NCBI GenBank assembly: GCA_019009955.1
Contig: CM032228.1
Coordinates: forward strand, 73,968,001 to 74,032,000
DNA: 64,000 nucleotides
Direction of reading: 5' to 3'
Source: Riptortus pedestris
Taxonomy: Eukaryota > Arthropoda > Insecta > Hemiptera > Alydidae
The position numbers were made by a program, and so were the translations under genes. Shown piece by piece: positions 34,822-46,404 of this stretch (within the stretch, counting starts at the first letter, position 1; the number at the start of each line of letters is the position of its first letter). The notes under the pieces were generated by a model, which saw only the letters and a list, made by a program, of their open reading frames with translations, ran no database searches and had not been told where the DNA came from.

Positions 34822-34831
34822 TATAAATATA
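34822..34831 (-). promoter_or_regulatory. Candidate TATA box for the secreted protein gene
   Basis: TATATTTATA on the minus strand, 49 bp before the ATG. It would place the start of transcription about 20 bp before the ATG, consistent with an intronless gene with a short leader. In AT-rich DNA such matches also occur by chance. Confidence 0.35.
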
Positions 34832-35399
34832 TCCTACTAATCTTTTATAGCACCAAGAATTGAAGTATTAAGTCATTTGCTCTAATTTAATTATTGATTT
34901 CTTCTGATTTAATAGCTAGACAACAGCTTTTATGAAAGATTGAGGATTATTTGTAAATATTGTAATCATGATAAAGATTTAGTTTAAAAATGTAGACATT
35001 CTCTAAATTTTTTTAATTGATTTGTTTAGTTTTTAATTGCCTTTAAATAACAGAATAATTATTTGAAATTTTGAAAACTTTTTTATTTATTTAATTTATT
35101 ATTGAATGCATATTTGTATAAATGTGGCTAATTATAAGTATTAATTCTAAAAACTTCTCATTTCTTCCTATGTAGTGTAGTAGTTGTCTTTTCTTACAAT
35201 TCTCAGCAAGAAGACTGGCAACTGAAATAAACAAATTACAAATTGTTAAAATTTAATTGATATAAATTAAATAATTGTCAAAATAAATAAAATAAATGTT
35301 AATCAAAATTCATCAACCAATCTATTAGAAATTCATCTTGTCATTGTCGCCTTTCAAGCAAATTACAGCAAAAACAGGAGTTTGTGTCTTTGCAATTTG
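34832..35399. other. AT-rich intergenic DNA
   Basis: Upstream region of the secreted protein gene. No further motif supported. Confidence 0.4.
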
Positions 35400-35680
35400 C
35401 TTTCAGTTTGTGTGATGGCATTGAAATGATCACTGCTTAAAGACAAGGAGACCTATTATCACCAATGCTATTTCACTTTGCCTTGGAAGTGGCAATCCAA
35501 AAGATAAGGACTAACCCTGATGGTAATATGAAAAATAAATTTCTACAAGCACATGGAGTGTGTTAATGATATGTTGATCATTGTTAGAAATATTGCATTA
35601 GCTGGTGCTTTAAAAGAGTTTTGTGAGCTTTACAAAGCTTGGGCATAATTTATGTATGGATATTGCCTATTATCTATGAG
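35400..35680 (+). pseudogene. LINE reverse transcriptase fragment
   Basis: After an in-frame stop the frame reads RQGDLLSPMLFHFALEVAIQ, the RT motif usually G.RQGDPLSP.LF..ALE. After a frameshift it continues VNDMLIIVRN, a damaged Y.DD.L.. catalytic motif, and LKEFCELYKAWA. Stops, a shift and the loss of the Asp pair show it is dead. Clade not resolved. Confidence 0.75.
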
Positions 35681-35839
35681 CCACTAGCTGTTCTAGAGAG
35701 ATTGATAATTCTGTCAAATTTAAAAGGGGGGGGGGTCTCATTTCCTATTTGCATCACCTTGAAATACTTGGAAAAGATAGTTAGGAAGGCAATAATGAGG
35801 AATTAGATAATTTTATTCCCTGTTAATAGAATTTTTTAG

Positions 35840-35925
35840 CACATTTCCTTCAAGGGAAATTAGCTATTGACATTGTAAGCATGATGTGATTTTCGAAAAA
35901 TTACGAGATGGCCAAAATGAGGTCC

Positions 35926-36005
<80 letters not shown>

Positions 36006-36480
36006 TGTACCTATACATGTTATATACATATTTTCTCTATCATGAATATTATCTGAGATCTTTGGATTATTTTAGTTTTCAGCCTTCAGTAAACCCCCAC
36101 TACTACACATGTCATTAACAATAAGCTGCTTTATCATGAACCACTTTATTCTAAGCTTAAATACCAAATATTGATTTCAAGAGACCTTTATTATGCGAGA
36201 TACGTGCAAATTTGTTGTGTGATGATGTCATCAATTAAGATTTTACATCTTGTTTCAAAAATGTTACTTGATCATTGACCATACTCGATATTTAGATAGG
36301 TGGGCACTCAAAAATTCAAAATATTTTTGTTATTATGATTCAGATTGTAAAATGTTATAGGACCAATCTTTTTAAACTCTTGATTCCTTAGAATTTTTGT
36401 TCTATGCGTTTTTCGTAACTCAAGTATAAGCGAATTATTTGTATCATCTTGTTTTCAGCCCTAAGTCCTAACTTGTTTGT
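35840..36480 (-). mobile_element. GTCCG element copy, diverged
   Basis: Reverse orientation: the 3' module at 35840-35930 (hairpin worn), a (CA)n(TA)n centre, then 5'-module sequence with landmarks CATGAACCACTTTATTCTAAGC and GATGATGTCATCAATTAAG. These landmarks are shared with the copy at 62608-63432. The terminal GTCCG end is not evident. Confidence 0.65.
35931..35998. repeat. (CA)n(TA)n microsatellite
   Basis: About 15 CA units followed by about 18 TA units, forming the centre of a GTCCG element copy. Confidence 0.9.
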
Positions 36481-37265
36481 AAGCTCATGTCCTAGTGGAT
36501 AGCACCTTGTAGAAGATAAGTATGTATTGATCAGCGAATAAGCTGTTCTTTTTAATATTATTTATATATTTTACCTACTAAAGTATTTTAATTTTTTTCC
36601 ATACGTTTTCTCTAACAATATATGTTTATTTTAAAAAATATATGAATATGAAAAATATTTATTAATTTTAGTTTTTGATCATAAAACAATAATTTATTAC
36701 ACCATTGATTTGAATATTGATTAAAACAATAAAATAAATACGTTTTGATAATTTAAAACAACAAACGTATAGAAAGTCTTGTATAGTCTTGCTTTAAGAT
36801 TGTGATTTGCATTGGAAAGGTGCTGCATGTGAGGAAGGATTTTTTTCTTTAAATAGTTTGCAACAATAGGAAAAAGTTGTGGTTATTTTATGTTCGTAGA
36901 GGAGATTTATGTGATTGTTTTAGATACGGCTTTGATGGCTAGTAATCCTCTTACAGTGGGAAAAATGAATGCAGTACCTGCCTTACCTATATTACACTTC
37001 TAAGCCTTTTGATTCTCCAGTTCCAATATCCAAGAATGAGAGTTTTGGTTTTTGATTTGAATCTGTTGAAAACCTATGATCCAACACGGAAAACATTTTA
37101 GTTAGTATGGGTCAATCAAATACTATTGAATATATAAAGAACACCGATTTTTTATTAAATTTTAAATTGTTTTTATTAAGTTTTAATTGTTTTAAAATTA
37201 ATTAATTAATTAAATACATATTTTAAATTTCTCCCTCAGAAAAAGTGCTTTAGCTGAAATACAGT
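36481..37265. other. AT-rich DNA
   Basis: No gene or clear repeat. Short direct TTAA-rich runs near 37195-37215. Confidence 0.4.
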
Positions 37266-37380
37266 TTTTAGCAAATTTCCTTTAAGTGAAATTAGCTTTT
37301 GAGGTCATATTCATGATGTGATTTTCGAAACGTTTCCCCAAATGTCCATCAATACTACCTAGGAGATGTCCGTTCAAAAA

Positions 37381-37432
<52 letters not shown>

Positions 37433-37530
37433 ACGCTCTAGCAGTGTCAATTTTTGTTTGATCGATGCCAAACTCGATATTTGAGCACTTTGTGTAAAAA
37501 TAAAGATTAAGTCCTTTAATGGGTGAAATT
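37266..37530 (-). mobile_element. GTCCG element fragment
   Basis: Reverse 3' module (37266-37380), a TA tract, then the inner end of the 5' module (ACGCTCTAGCAGTGTCAATTT and CCAAACTCGATATTTGAG). The outer 5' end is lost. Confidence 0.65.
37381..37429. repeat. (TA)n microsatellite
   Basis: About 24 TA units at the centre of a GTCCG element fragment. Confidence 0.9.
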
Positions 37531-37657
37531 GGACTGTTGAGGTGTGATGGAGAGGATGAAGGATCCTACAGAAGGCCACAGCAATATAGGCATGTTCTAA
37601 CAAAATCAATTCTATTGTACCAATACAACAATAATCAAATAAAATTCCATTTCTGAA

Positions 37658-37669
<12 letters not shown>

Positions 37670-37731
<62 letters not shown>
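37670..37731. repeat. (TA)n microsatellite with mariner at its edge
   Basis: About 31 TA units. The last TA is also the left target site of the mariner element. Confidence 0.9.
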
Positions 37732-37734
<3 letters not shown>

Positions 37735-39338
37735 AGTCCTGCCATAAATACTGTTACAAAAGTTGGACTTTGTTTAATTCTTGAGTATTGTTTATATAAT
37801 CCCCACTTCTTATCATTTGTTTACTTGACACATAATAATAATCCCAATAAGTTAGTATTTTTCTTTCACTCGGTTAACATGGAGTGGGGTGATAAAGAAA
37901 ACCGGATCGCTGTGCTCGCCTTACACAAAGTTGGAAAATGCAGATCAGAGATTTTCAACACCCTGAAACCACTTGGTATCAGCCGTATTTTCGTGTACCG
38001 AACTATAAACAGCTACAATGAGACCTCATCTGTAAGTTACAGACCTCGACCAGGTCGTTCCCGCTCTGTGAGAACAGTTAATGCAGTGAGATCAGTGGCT
38101 GCTCGAATCAGAAGAAATCCCATCCAAAAACAAAAAAAATTTGTCCCGGGGTATGGGAATCTCTGGCAGATCAATGTCTCGCATAATAAAAAGTGACCTT
38201 AGGATGGGTGCATTCCGAAGAATGGACAAAGGCTTACCATTTCTCTGAAACAAATTAGGGTGGATAGATCAAAAGTGCTTCTTCGCCGTTACGCCGATGG
38301 ACTTCATCGAAAAATTTTGTTTACCGACGAGAAAATTTTCACGATAGAAGAAAACTTTAATCGCCAAAATGATCGTGTGTACGCGCACAGCTCTAAAGAG
38401 GTCCAGGAAGTCATTGGAAGAGTGGAAAGAGGTCACCACTCTTCTTCAGTGATGGTGTGGTGGGGAGTTTGTTATGATGGCACCACAATGCTTCACTTTT
38501 GTGAAATTGGTGATAAACATCGGCTAAAAACTATCAGGATGATATTTTGGAGCCAGTTGTCAAGCCTCTGAATGAAACTCTGTTTGCTGGAAGTCACTGG
38601 GTTTTCCAGCAGGATTCTGCTCCAGCTCATAGGGCCAGGTCAACTCAGCAATGGCTGCAGAGGAACGTTCCTGAGTTCATCTTGGCCTCGGATTGGCCCT
38701 CAGGAAGCCCCGATCTAAACCCGCTAGCCTCCCGTTGTGGTCAGAACTGGTGGAGAGGATGTCATGCCACAGAGCACACCCTAATTTGGAAAGCCTCAAA
38801 CAATCACTGGTCCGAGCTGTCAGCGTTTTCCTCAAGAAGTGCCGCGTGCTGCAATTGATGACTGGCCAAGAAGATTAAAAGTCCGTCACGCAGGGGCTGC
38901 GTAAACTAAGCAGATTTCCCACGTGGCGTTTTCCAGTAGATAAATCTGCCCAATAACACCTTTGTAGTAAGGTATCTGTAAACCTATTCAAGAGGGACGA
39001 ATAGTTATGGAAATGGCCGCCAGAGCTCTCGACGGAAATTACCGAACATAGCCGACGACACACAGAATACAAATGCAAATATCTCGGTTAATATTCAGGA
39101 TACAGAATAAATGTATAGAACAATATTTATAGTAAATTTAATTTGCAATAAGATTGATTCTATACAAGTTTTCGATCCGACGCATAATAACGGAGATATT
39201 GTGAATTTTCAAAAACCCCCCCTCCCAATGGTCCGATTTCAGCCATTAACGAACTTGATCTTCCTTTTTACATACAACGATTAAATTCCGAGTTTGGTAA
39301 CGATCAAACAAAAATTGCGACCGCTAGAGCGTTAACAG

Positions 39339-39343
<5 letters not shown>

Positions 39344-39397
<54 letters not shown>
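39344..39397. repeat. (TA)n microsatellite
   Basis: About 26 TA units; Helitron H5 begins at its right end between A and T. Confidence 0.9.
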
Positions 39398-39400
<3 letters not shown>

Positions 39401-40998
39401 ATATATATATAAAATTGTAACCTCTGTCTGTACATTGATTTTTTTGCGAAATTTCACGATAACTTTTCGTTTCACATGTCATAGACACCATAACTGCATT
39501 TTGTTTCTTTGGTGTCTGTTTGTTTGTTTGTTTGTTTGTTTGTTTATTTGTTTGTTTGTTTGTTACCTTTTCACGCATAAACGGCTGAACAGAATTTTAT
39601 GAAACTTGGTATGTATATTACTACTAGCCCAACTTAGACTTTAGGCTATATTAATATTCTCTAAGACGAACAGGAGTGGGGGTTATAAGAGAAGCCTGAA
39701 ATTAAAAATAGCGATATTTCGTTTCCTATTGCTTTTTCAGCAAATATGCACATAACAAAAGTTGTTTATTTTGTAATTTAGAGTAACTTTTGTTATATGC
39801 ACTTTTGCTGTATACGGAAGTATAAATGAGTTATACGCTAAACACTATAGCGGGAGTCCACAATTTTATTTGGCATAAAAGACTCAACCGAACTAAAACA
39901 AACTCGCTATGTGAATTAATACTAACGATTTACTTATAATAAGCCATACTAACATTTCTAGGGACGGGCAGGAGTGGGGGTTATAAGGGAGGCCTGAAAT
40001 TAAAAATAGCGATATTTCGTTTCCTATTGCTTTTTCAGCAAATATGCACATTACAAAAGTTGTTTACTTTGTTATTTAGAGTAACTTTTGTAATATGCAC
40101 TTTTGCCTTATACGGAAGCATAAATGAGTTATACGCTATAAACTAAAGTGGGAGTCCACAATTTTATTTGGCACTAAAGACTCAACCGAATTAAACCAAA
40201 CTGGTTATGTGAATTAGTACTAACGCCTTCATTATAATAAGCTATACTAACATTTCTAGGGACGGGCAGGAGTGGGGGTTATAAGGATGGCCTGAAAATT
40301 TATCAGTGATATTTCGTTTCCTATTGCATTTTCGGCAAATATGCACATAACAAAAGTTGTTTATTTTGTTATTTAGAGAAACTTTTTTTTTATATACACT
40401 ATCATCGTATACCGAAATATTAAGACGTTATACGCTAAAAATTATAGCGGGAGACAACAATTTCATTTGGCACAAAAGACTCAACCGAACTAAATAAAAC
40501 ACGCAGTATGTGTATTAGCACTAACGCCTTCCTTATAATAAGCCATTCTAACATTTCTAGGGACGGGCAGGAGTGGTGGTTATAAGGGAGGCATGAAATT
40601 AATAATAATGATTTCCTATTTGGGTTTCGGCAAATATGCACATAACAAAAGTTGTTTATTTTGTTATTTAGAGAAATTTGCTCAACACTTCTTTTCAATA
40701 TGAACTACCAGGTACCTCACCTGAAAAAATTAATTCAAATGTATATCAATATTTTCTCCTTAATAATTCAAATCTATGCATAATGCACAGGAGACGGGAA
40801 ATATGACAATATGCAGGACAGTGAAGTTTTACATAAAAAAATAATTTTATTATTAACAAATGCCAACAACGGGTATTAACCCTTAACACTGGAACGGGTA
40901 AATGTCAAAATATTGTGCAAAGTAAAGCCTTGCCAAAAATATACCATTACCATTCAGCCTCAAATGAATTCCCGAGCGAAGCCGGGTATCTGAGCTAG
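39398..40998 (+). mobile_element. Non-autonomous Helitron A, unit H5
   Basis: Clean A|TCTATATATATATAAAATT start and CTAG|T end at 40995-40998 with the CCGAGCGAAGCCGGG hairpin. Four monomers of about 297 bp (landmark at 39677, 39974, 40271, 40571). A (GTTT)n run occupies about 39517-39563. Confidence 0.85.
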
Positions 40999-42003
40999 TA
41001 TATATATAAAATTGTAACCTCTGTCTGTACATTGATTTTTTTTGCGAAATTTCACGATAACTTTTCGTTTCACATGTCATAGACACCATAACTGCATTTT
41101 GTTTCTTTGGTGTCTGTTTGTTTGTTTGTTTGTTTATTTGTTTGTTTATTTGTTTGTTTGTTTGTTACCTTTTCACGCATAAACGGTTGAACCGAATTTT
41201 ATGAAACTTGGTATGTATATTACTACTAGCCCAACTTAGACTTTAGGCTATATTAATATTCTCTAAGACAAACAGGAGTGGGGGTTATAAGGGAGGCCTG
41301 AAATTAAAAATAGCGATATTTCGTTTCCTATTGCATTTTCAGCAAATATGCACATAACAAAAGTTGTTTATTTTATAATTTAGAGTAACTTTTGTTATAT
41401 GCACTTTTGCCGTATACAGAAGTATAAAGGCGTTATACGCTAAAAATTATAGCGGGAGTCAACAATTTTATTTGGCACAAAAGACTCAACCGAAATAAAT
41501 AAAACACTCAGTAGTGTGAATTAGCACTAACGCCTTCCTTATAATAAGCCATATTATTTCTAGGGACGGGCAGGAGTGGAGGCTATAAGGGAGGCCAGCA
41601 ATTAAAAATAGTGATTTCCTATTGGGGTTTCGGCAAATGTGCACATAACAAAAGTTGTATATTTTGTTATTTAGAGAAATTTGCTCAACACTTCATTTCA
41701 ATATGAACTACCAGGTACCTCACCTGAAAAAAATAATTCAAAGTATGTCAATATTTTCTCCTTAATAATTCAAATCTATTCATAATGCACAGGAAACGGG
41801 AAATATGACAATATGTAGGACACTGAAGTCTTGCATAAAAAATTAATTTTATTATTAACAAATCCACAGAAATGACGGGTGTTAACCCTAAACACTGGAA
41901 CGGGTAAATGTCAAAATATTGTGCAAAGTAAAGCCTTGCCAAAAATATACCATCACCATTCAGCCTCAAATTAATTCCCGAGCGAAGCCGGGTATCTTAG
42001 CTA

Positions 42004-42004
<1 letters not shown>
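40999..42004 (+). mobile_element. Non-autonomous Helitron A, unit H6
   Basis: Head-to-tail with H5. Two monomers, so about 0.6 kb shorter. Ends CTAG at 42001-42004, then a TA tract. Confidence 0.85.
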
Positions 42005-42043
<39 letters not shown>

Positions 42044-42332
42044 TTTTGAACGGACCTCATTTTCGTCATCACCTGGGTAGGATCGATGGACATTTGAGGA
42101 AATTTTTCGAAACTCGCGTCATGAGTACGACCTCAATAGCTGATTTCCCTTGAGGGAAATCTGCTAAAAGCTTGTGTGAAGGCAAAAGGGGGACATTTTG
42201 AGTAATTGTATTTTTTATGTTACTCTCTGTATACACAAAATTTATTTTACAATAAAGGTTTTTGAAGAATTGATTGTTCTTTTGATTTCTGTGTATATTT
42301 CCTTGTAGCAATATTTATGTCAGGACTAGGTA

Positions 42333-42463
42333 TATATAATTTTGAATGGACCTCATTTTCGTCATCTCCTGGTTAGGATCGATGGACATTTGGGGAAACG
42401 TTTCGAAAATCACATCATGAATATGACCTCAATAGCTGATTTCCCTTCAGGGAAATCTGCTAA
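42333..42463 (+). mobile_element. GTCCG element 3' module next to the mariner
   Basis: Starts TATATAATTTTGAATGGACC directly after the mariner target TA and ends GATTTCCCTTCAGGGAAATC then TGCTAAAA. The mariner therefore landed in the TA tract of this older copy; its 5' side is not clearly preserved on the left. Confidence 0.75.
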
Positions 42464-42559
42464 AACAAACCTGGGAGCCAACAATTTTATTTCCCTCAGG
42501 GGAAATCAGATATTGAGGTCGTACTCATGACCCGATTTTCGAAAACTTTCTTCAAATTC

Positions 42560-42845
42560 CATGGAGAACTAAACAAAACTCGGCATGTGAATTAGCATTA
42601 ACTTTTCCATGATCATAAGTTATAACAAAATTTCTAGGGGCGACCAGGAGTGGGGGTAGCAAGGGAGGCATTATATGAAAAATTGATGTATGTACTTCAT
42701 TTCCTATTGGTTTTTCGTCATACATGCACACACCAGAGGGTGTTTATTTTGAGTAACTTTAGTTATATTCACTTTTGTCGTACAACGAAGTATACACGAT
42801 ATGTACGCTAAAACCTATAGCGGGAGTCAACAATTTTATTATTAC
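42560..42845 (+). mobile_element. Helitron A internal fragment
   Basis: One diverged monomer: AACTCGGCATGTGAATTAGC, then CCAGGAGTGGGGGTAGCAAG. A reversed piece of GTCCG 3' module precedes it (42490-42555). Confidence 0.6.
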
Positions 42846-43727
42846 TCATTAAAGTGTTTGTAATATAGGCATATTATGACAAATCATGTTATGTTTTTAG
42901 ACTTATATGATAGTTCTAACTATGATTTGGATGGTACAAATCTCCGCCCCTCCCCTTCTCTATTGTTATTTATTTTAATTAGAAAATAACGTTGTTATTT
43001 ATTTCCATTATAAACTATAAGAGCATTTCGATTATTTAATTTGTATAATGTATTCTTTAAACATAGTCATGCTGAATTCGCACATGTGATAGCGGAAGTT
43101 GTGCTGAATCAAACTCTAATTGTGGTATATATTATCTTAATTCCTCCGATATGTTGACATTATTGAGATGACTATTTACTATCTATAACTATTAAACGTT
43201 ACTTGGCAACATCATTATAACAACAGAAAATATGTGTTTAAACTCAATATGATTTGAGTTTGCAGGGAAGACTACAATCTTTTCCCCTCACCTCGCTTTT
43301 AGAATTTAAATAAAATTATTTTTTCTTATTTATTTACACCAGGTATATAAATTACTAAAAATATGTTTTCTTTAATGATTTAAATAAATAATTTAAGTAA
43401 AGCAAGTTGGTGCTGAAGCGGGGGCGTAAGTTGTCGGGAGGCTAACACTGTTAATTGTGTTAACTTATTTCCTGTGAAATGATGGAATTGCATTCTACCC
43501 AAATTTACTATTATGCATATAACTAAGCTCACAATCTCAGGTTGGTTTCTGGCAGGAAAACTGTTCCTTATAGATAACATTTAATTATAATAAATTCTAT
43601 CGATGATTATGATTTGAATTATACACGGTGTGTCAAACAGTAGAGAGGGATTGCCTAGGGACTTATTTATTCTTCAAAACTAAAATTTCTATTCTATAAG
43701 TCTCCTACCTGAGCCTTAAGGGAAAAC
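42846..43727. other. AT-rich DNA between Helitron pieces
   Basis: No gene. It could be an insertion inside an old Helitron, because an internal fragment lies to its left and a Helitron 3' end to its right. Confidence 0.4.
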
Positions 43728-43836
43728 AATGTGCCCAGACGGTAAGTGTTAGTACACATTGAGGCTTCCCAAAAAAACATACCATCATCATTCAGCCTCT
43801 AATGATTTCCCTACCGAAGCCGGGTACGTTAGCTAG
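43728..43836 (+). mobile_element. Helitron A 3' end, diverged
   Basis: CATTCAGCCTCTAATGATTT, CCGAAGCCGGGTACGTTAG-CTAG followed by T. The hairpin is weakened by substitutions. Confidence 0.65.
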
Positions 43837-44043
43837 TTAACTATAAAACTTTGAGCTACGTAGCACGCTCGTTTAACTCATCCTTACTTATCGGTTATCA
43901 ACACTGCCGACTTATTGGTGACTCTTCTATTAAATTATGAAGAATATATAAGAATATTAGATTCAAAATCAGAAGAATAAAAAAATTATTAAAACGTTAC
44001 TTTTTTAACTATATGAAAGAGTATAAGCCAAAAAAAGTTAGAA

Positions 44044-45685
44044 AAAAGACCGTCGTGCAGGTGTTACGTAAACTAAGCAGATTTCCTACCAGCTGGTATA
44101 ACACACTTGAGATCCCATCTCACCACATATTCTCTATTTCTATGTAAAAAACAAAAAAAAACAATGGTTAGTGCTTACTTACCCATGAGGTATGGGTACC
44201 CGCTTGGAGGGGGGAGGGGTTACAAGAATAAGAAGGGGGGGGGGGCACAAAAGTATGCATAACTTGCTTATTCCTTGAGTTACGAAAAAATGCATAGAAC
44301 AACAGTTATAGAACATCAATAGGTTAAAAAGGATGGTTCTATAACCTTTACGATCCAACTCATAATAACGGAAATATATTGAATATTTTGGAATTCCCCC
44401 CCCCCCTCCCTCTAAAGCCCCACTTTTCCATATACGATTTCCGCCAATAACAAATATTATCCTTAGTGTTGACCGAAATGGTTAAATATTGGGTATGATA
44501 CAGATCAAATAAACATTTCCGAGTAAAGAAAGATAATTCTTAATTGATGATGTCAACACATAATGTACTTAATGCAGTAAAAGTTCAATAAAAAATAAAT
44601 TTGGTATATAACCTTGTAATAAAGTGCTTCATGAAATAACAGCTTATTGTATAATACCATGCCAATAATGGTCGGAAGGCTGAAAACTATAAAATCCAAA
44701 TATCTCGGTTAATATTGTTGCGAAAATTAAATACATGAATAATCCTTCAGAGAGAGAGTCGCGTATTTGGGAAGTGCGATATAGATCAAAGAAGCCGACA
44801 GAATGCCTAGCACCTACCACTACCTTCCAGCCAGACGTCGAGGGTCCAGACAATTCCCCTTTGATGTATGCCGACAACCTATATAAAGAAGGGCCGCGGG
44901 CGAGGCAGTTTTATTCTCACCTGTCTTGATGTTCATATCAGTGCTTCAGTGCGCCTTAGTGCAGTGCGGTAAAGTGTTTTTATAAGAAGAATAGTGTTGT
45001 GCCGTGACTGTAAGTAACAGTTTAGTGCCGTTTTTAAGACAGTGCCGTACCGCGAAGTAAAAGACAGTGCAGTGCCGCGAAGTAAAGGACAGTGCAGTGC
45101 CGTCTTTCTGTGAATTTCATTGACCGTGAGTGAATTATTGGACTGTGTAATCTGAAGAACAGTGACGCTATCAGTGTATTCTGTGAGTAATTACCATAAT
45201 TAAGAATAATTACCAAGTGTATTGTGCATTGTGAAATAAATTGTGCAGTGATAAAGACTGTGAAACTTGCGAGTATTTAATTTTGCAATCCAAAAGAACT
45301 CTTATTAAAAACGTTTATTTCTGGTTTTGGTAATAAAAGCGTAACAATATTCATATTAGAGAAAACATGTACATAACAACATTTATAGAAAATTTTATTT
45401 GCAATAAGAATGACTCTATACAATTTTATGATCCTACTCATAATAATGGAGATATTTAGAATTTTCCAAATTCCCCTCAAGCCCCCCCCCCATTGGTCGG
45501 ATTTCAGCCATTAACGGACTTAACCTTTAGTTTTATATGAAACACTTATTATCGAGTTATAATTTTGAACGGACATCATTTTCGTCATCTCCTGGGTAGG
45601 ATCGATGGACATTTGAGGAAATGTTTCCATAATCGCGTCATGAGTATGACGCTAAGAGATGATTTTCTTAAGGGAAATCTACTAA
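44044..45685 (+). mobile_element. GTCCG element copy carrying a solo LTR
   Basis: The 5' end GACCGTCGTGCAGGTGTTACG is diverged from the consensus. The 5' module runs to 44715, is broken by the LTR, resumes at 45347 and leads into the 3' module 45558-45685, ending GATTTTCTTAAGGGAAATC. Confidence 0.75.
44716..45346 (+). mobile_element. Solo LTR of an LTR retrotransposon
   Basis: 631 bp, starting TGTTGCG and ending GTAACA, with the 4-bp duplication ATAT on each side (44712-44715, 45347-45350). Related GTCCG copies show the empty site as a single GGTTAATATTCAAG, confirming the borders. It carries a TATA box (CTATATAAAG, about 44879), poly(A) signals AATAAA (about 45234 and 45332), and tandem copies of a CAGTGCCGCGAAGTAAA unit (45045-45100). 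No internal retroviral genes remain. The 64-codon open frame at 44735-44929 within it has no recognised function. Confidence 0.88.
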
Positions 45686-46342
45686 TTGCTACACAAAGTG
45701 GGGATTGAAGGCTTAACAATATTCATATCGTCGATACACGCAACACAAATCCTCATTTTTACTGAAGCATTATCGTAGGAAAAAAAAAATTCTATTTGGT
45801 GGCCAGAAATGTGAAATCAAACGTTCTAAATTTAAAAACGTTTTAGGAGTGAATAATAAATTCTATACACAATTTCTTTACATTTTATCGACGAAAAACA
45901 ATAACAAAGATATATTCTGAATTCCAAGTAACTCCCCACTACTTTCAATGATGGTATATTAAAAAACGTTTTCAATTCTAGTTTTTAAGCGATTGAGTAA
46001 CAAACGAGCGGACAAACTGACAGGGCAAGAATAATTATTTTGATGGCATTCCAAATGATTAAAACTGATTATTTTAAAACTGACTTAAAAAGGATTATCT
46101 TAAATTTATTTAAATTTGGATAGGTGACATTTTTCAGAAGGCTCTTGACTTGAAAGTGCACTGGGATATCCAAATGACTACATCTGGTTATATTCCAGTT
46201 TAGAAGCGTTTATAATGAAGAAGAATATTTATTGTGAAATTATACGTGGAAAACCAGTTTATTTTACTCATCACCTTCGTAACAGGAATTTTAGTTTTCG
46301 GGTTATGTATGCTATAATGCTAATATACATACATACATATAC

Positions 46343-46350
<8 letters not shown>
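45686..46350. other. AT-rich DNA, unidentified
   Basis: Parts near 45780-46010 echo the 5' module style (TTATCGACGAAAAACAATAA, ACTCCCCACTAC, AACAAACGAGCGGAC) and may be a very old GTCCG-type remnant. Confidence 0.35.

Positions 46351-46351
<1 letters not shown>

Positions 46352-46403
<52 letters not shown>
46352..46403. repeat. (TA)n microsatellite
   Basis: About 26 TA units, with a Helitron 3' end abutting its right side. Confidence 0.9.

Positions 46404-46404
<1 letters not shown>

Larger units (their letters stand above)
38881..42169 (+). mobile_element. GTCCG element copy inserted in mariner, carrying two Helitrons
   Basis: Both ends are exactly defined because mariner sequence resumes on each side. 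The left end is GTCCGTCACGCAGGGGCTGC directly after GATTAAAA; the right end is CTGATTTCCCTTGAGGGAAA then TCTGCTAAAA before GCTTGTG. AAAA (perhaps TAAAA) is present at both borders, so a 4-5 bp target duplication is possible. Contents: 5' module 38881-39343, TA tract, Helitrons H5 and H6, TA tract, 3' module 42044-42169. Confidence 0.9.
37879..42205 (+). pseudogene. Mariner transposase, dead and interrupted
   Basis: Starts MEWGDKENRIAVLALHK, the usual beginning of this mariner-like family. A helix-turn-helix (GISRIFVYRTINSY) follows. Around 38130 the frame shifts; SMSRIIKSDLRMGAFRRM continues in another frame and meets a stop. The catalytic segments then appear as ILFTDEKIFT (first Asp), WVFQQDSAPAHRA (second Asp) and WPSGSPDLNPL (third Asp), with another shift near 38530-38560 and one after the third Asp. 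The final residues, KACVKAKGGHFE, lie at about 42170-42205, beyond the insertion. At least three frame breaks plus the insertion make it non-functional. Confidence 0.88.
37732..42330 (+). mobile_element. Mariner-type transposon split by a 3.3-kb insertion
   Basis: Left inverted repeat CCTAGTCCTGCCATAAATAC; the right one, read inward, is CCTAGTCCTGACATAAATAT. TA flanks both ends (37730-37731 and 42331-42332). The mariner sequence itself is 37732-38880 plus 42166/42170-42330, about 1.3 kb, the usual size of a Tc1/mariner element. The break falls inside the transposase gene close to its end. Confidence 0.9.
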
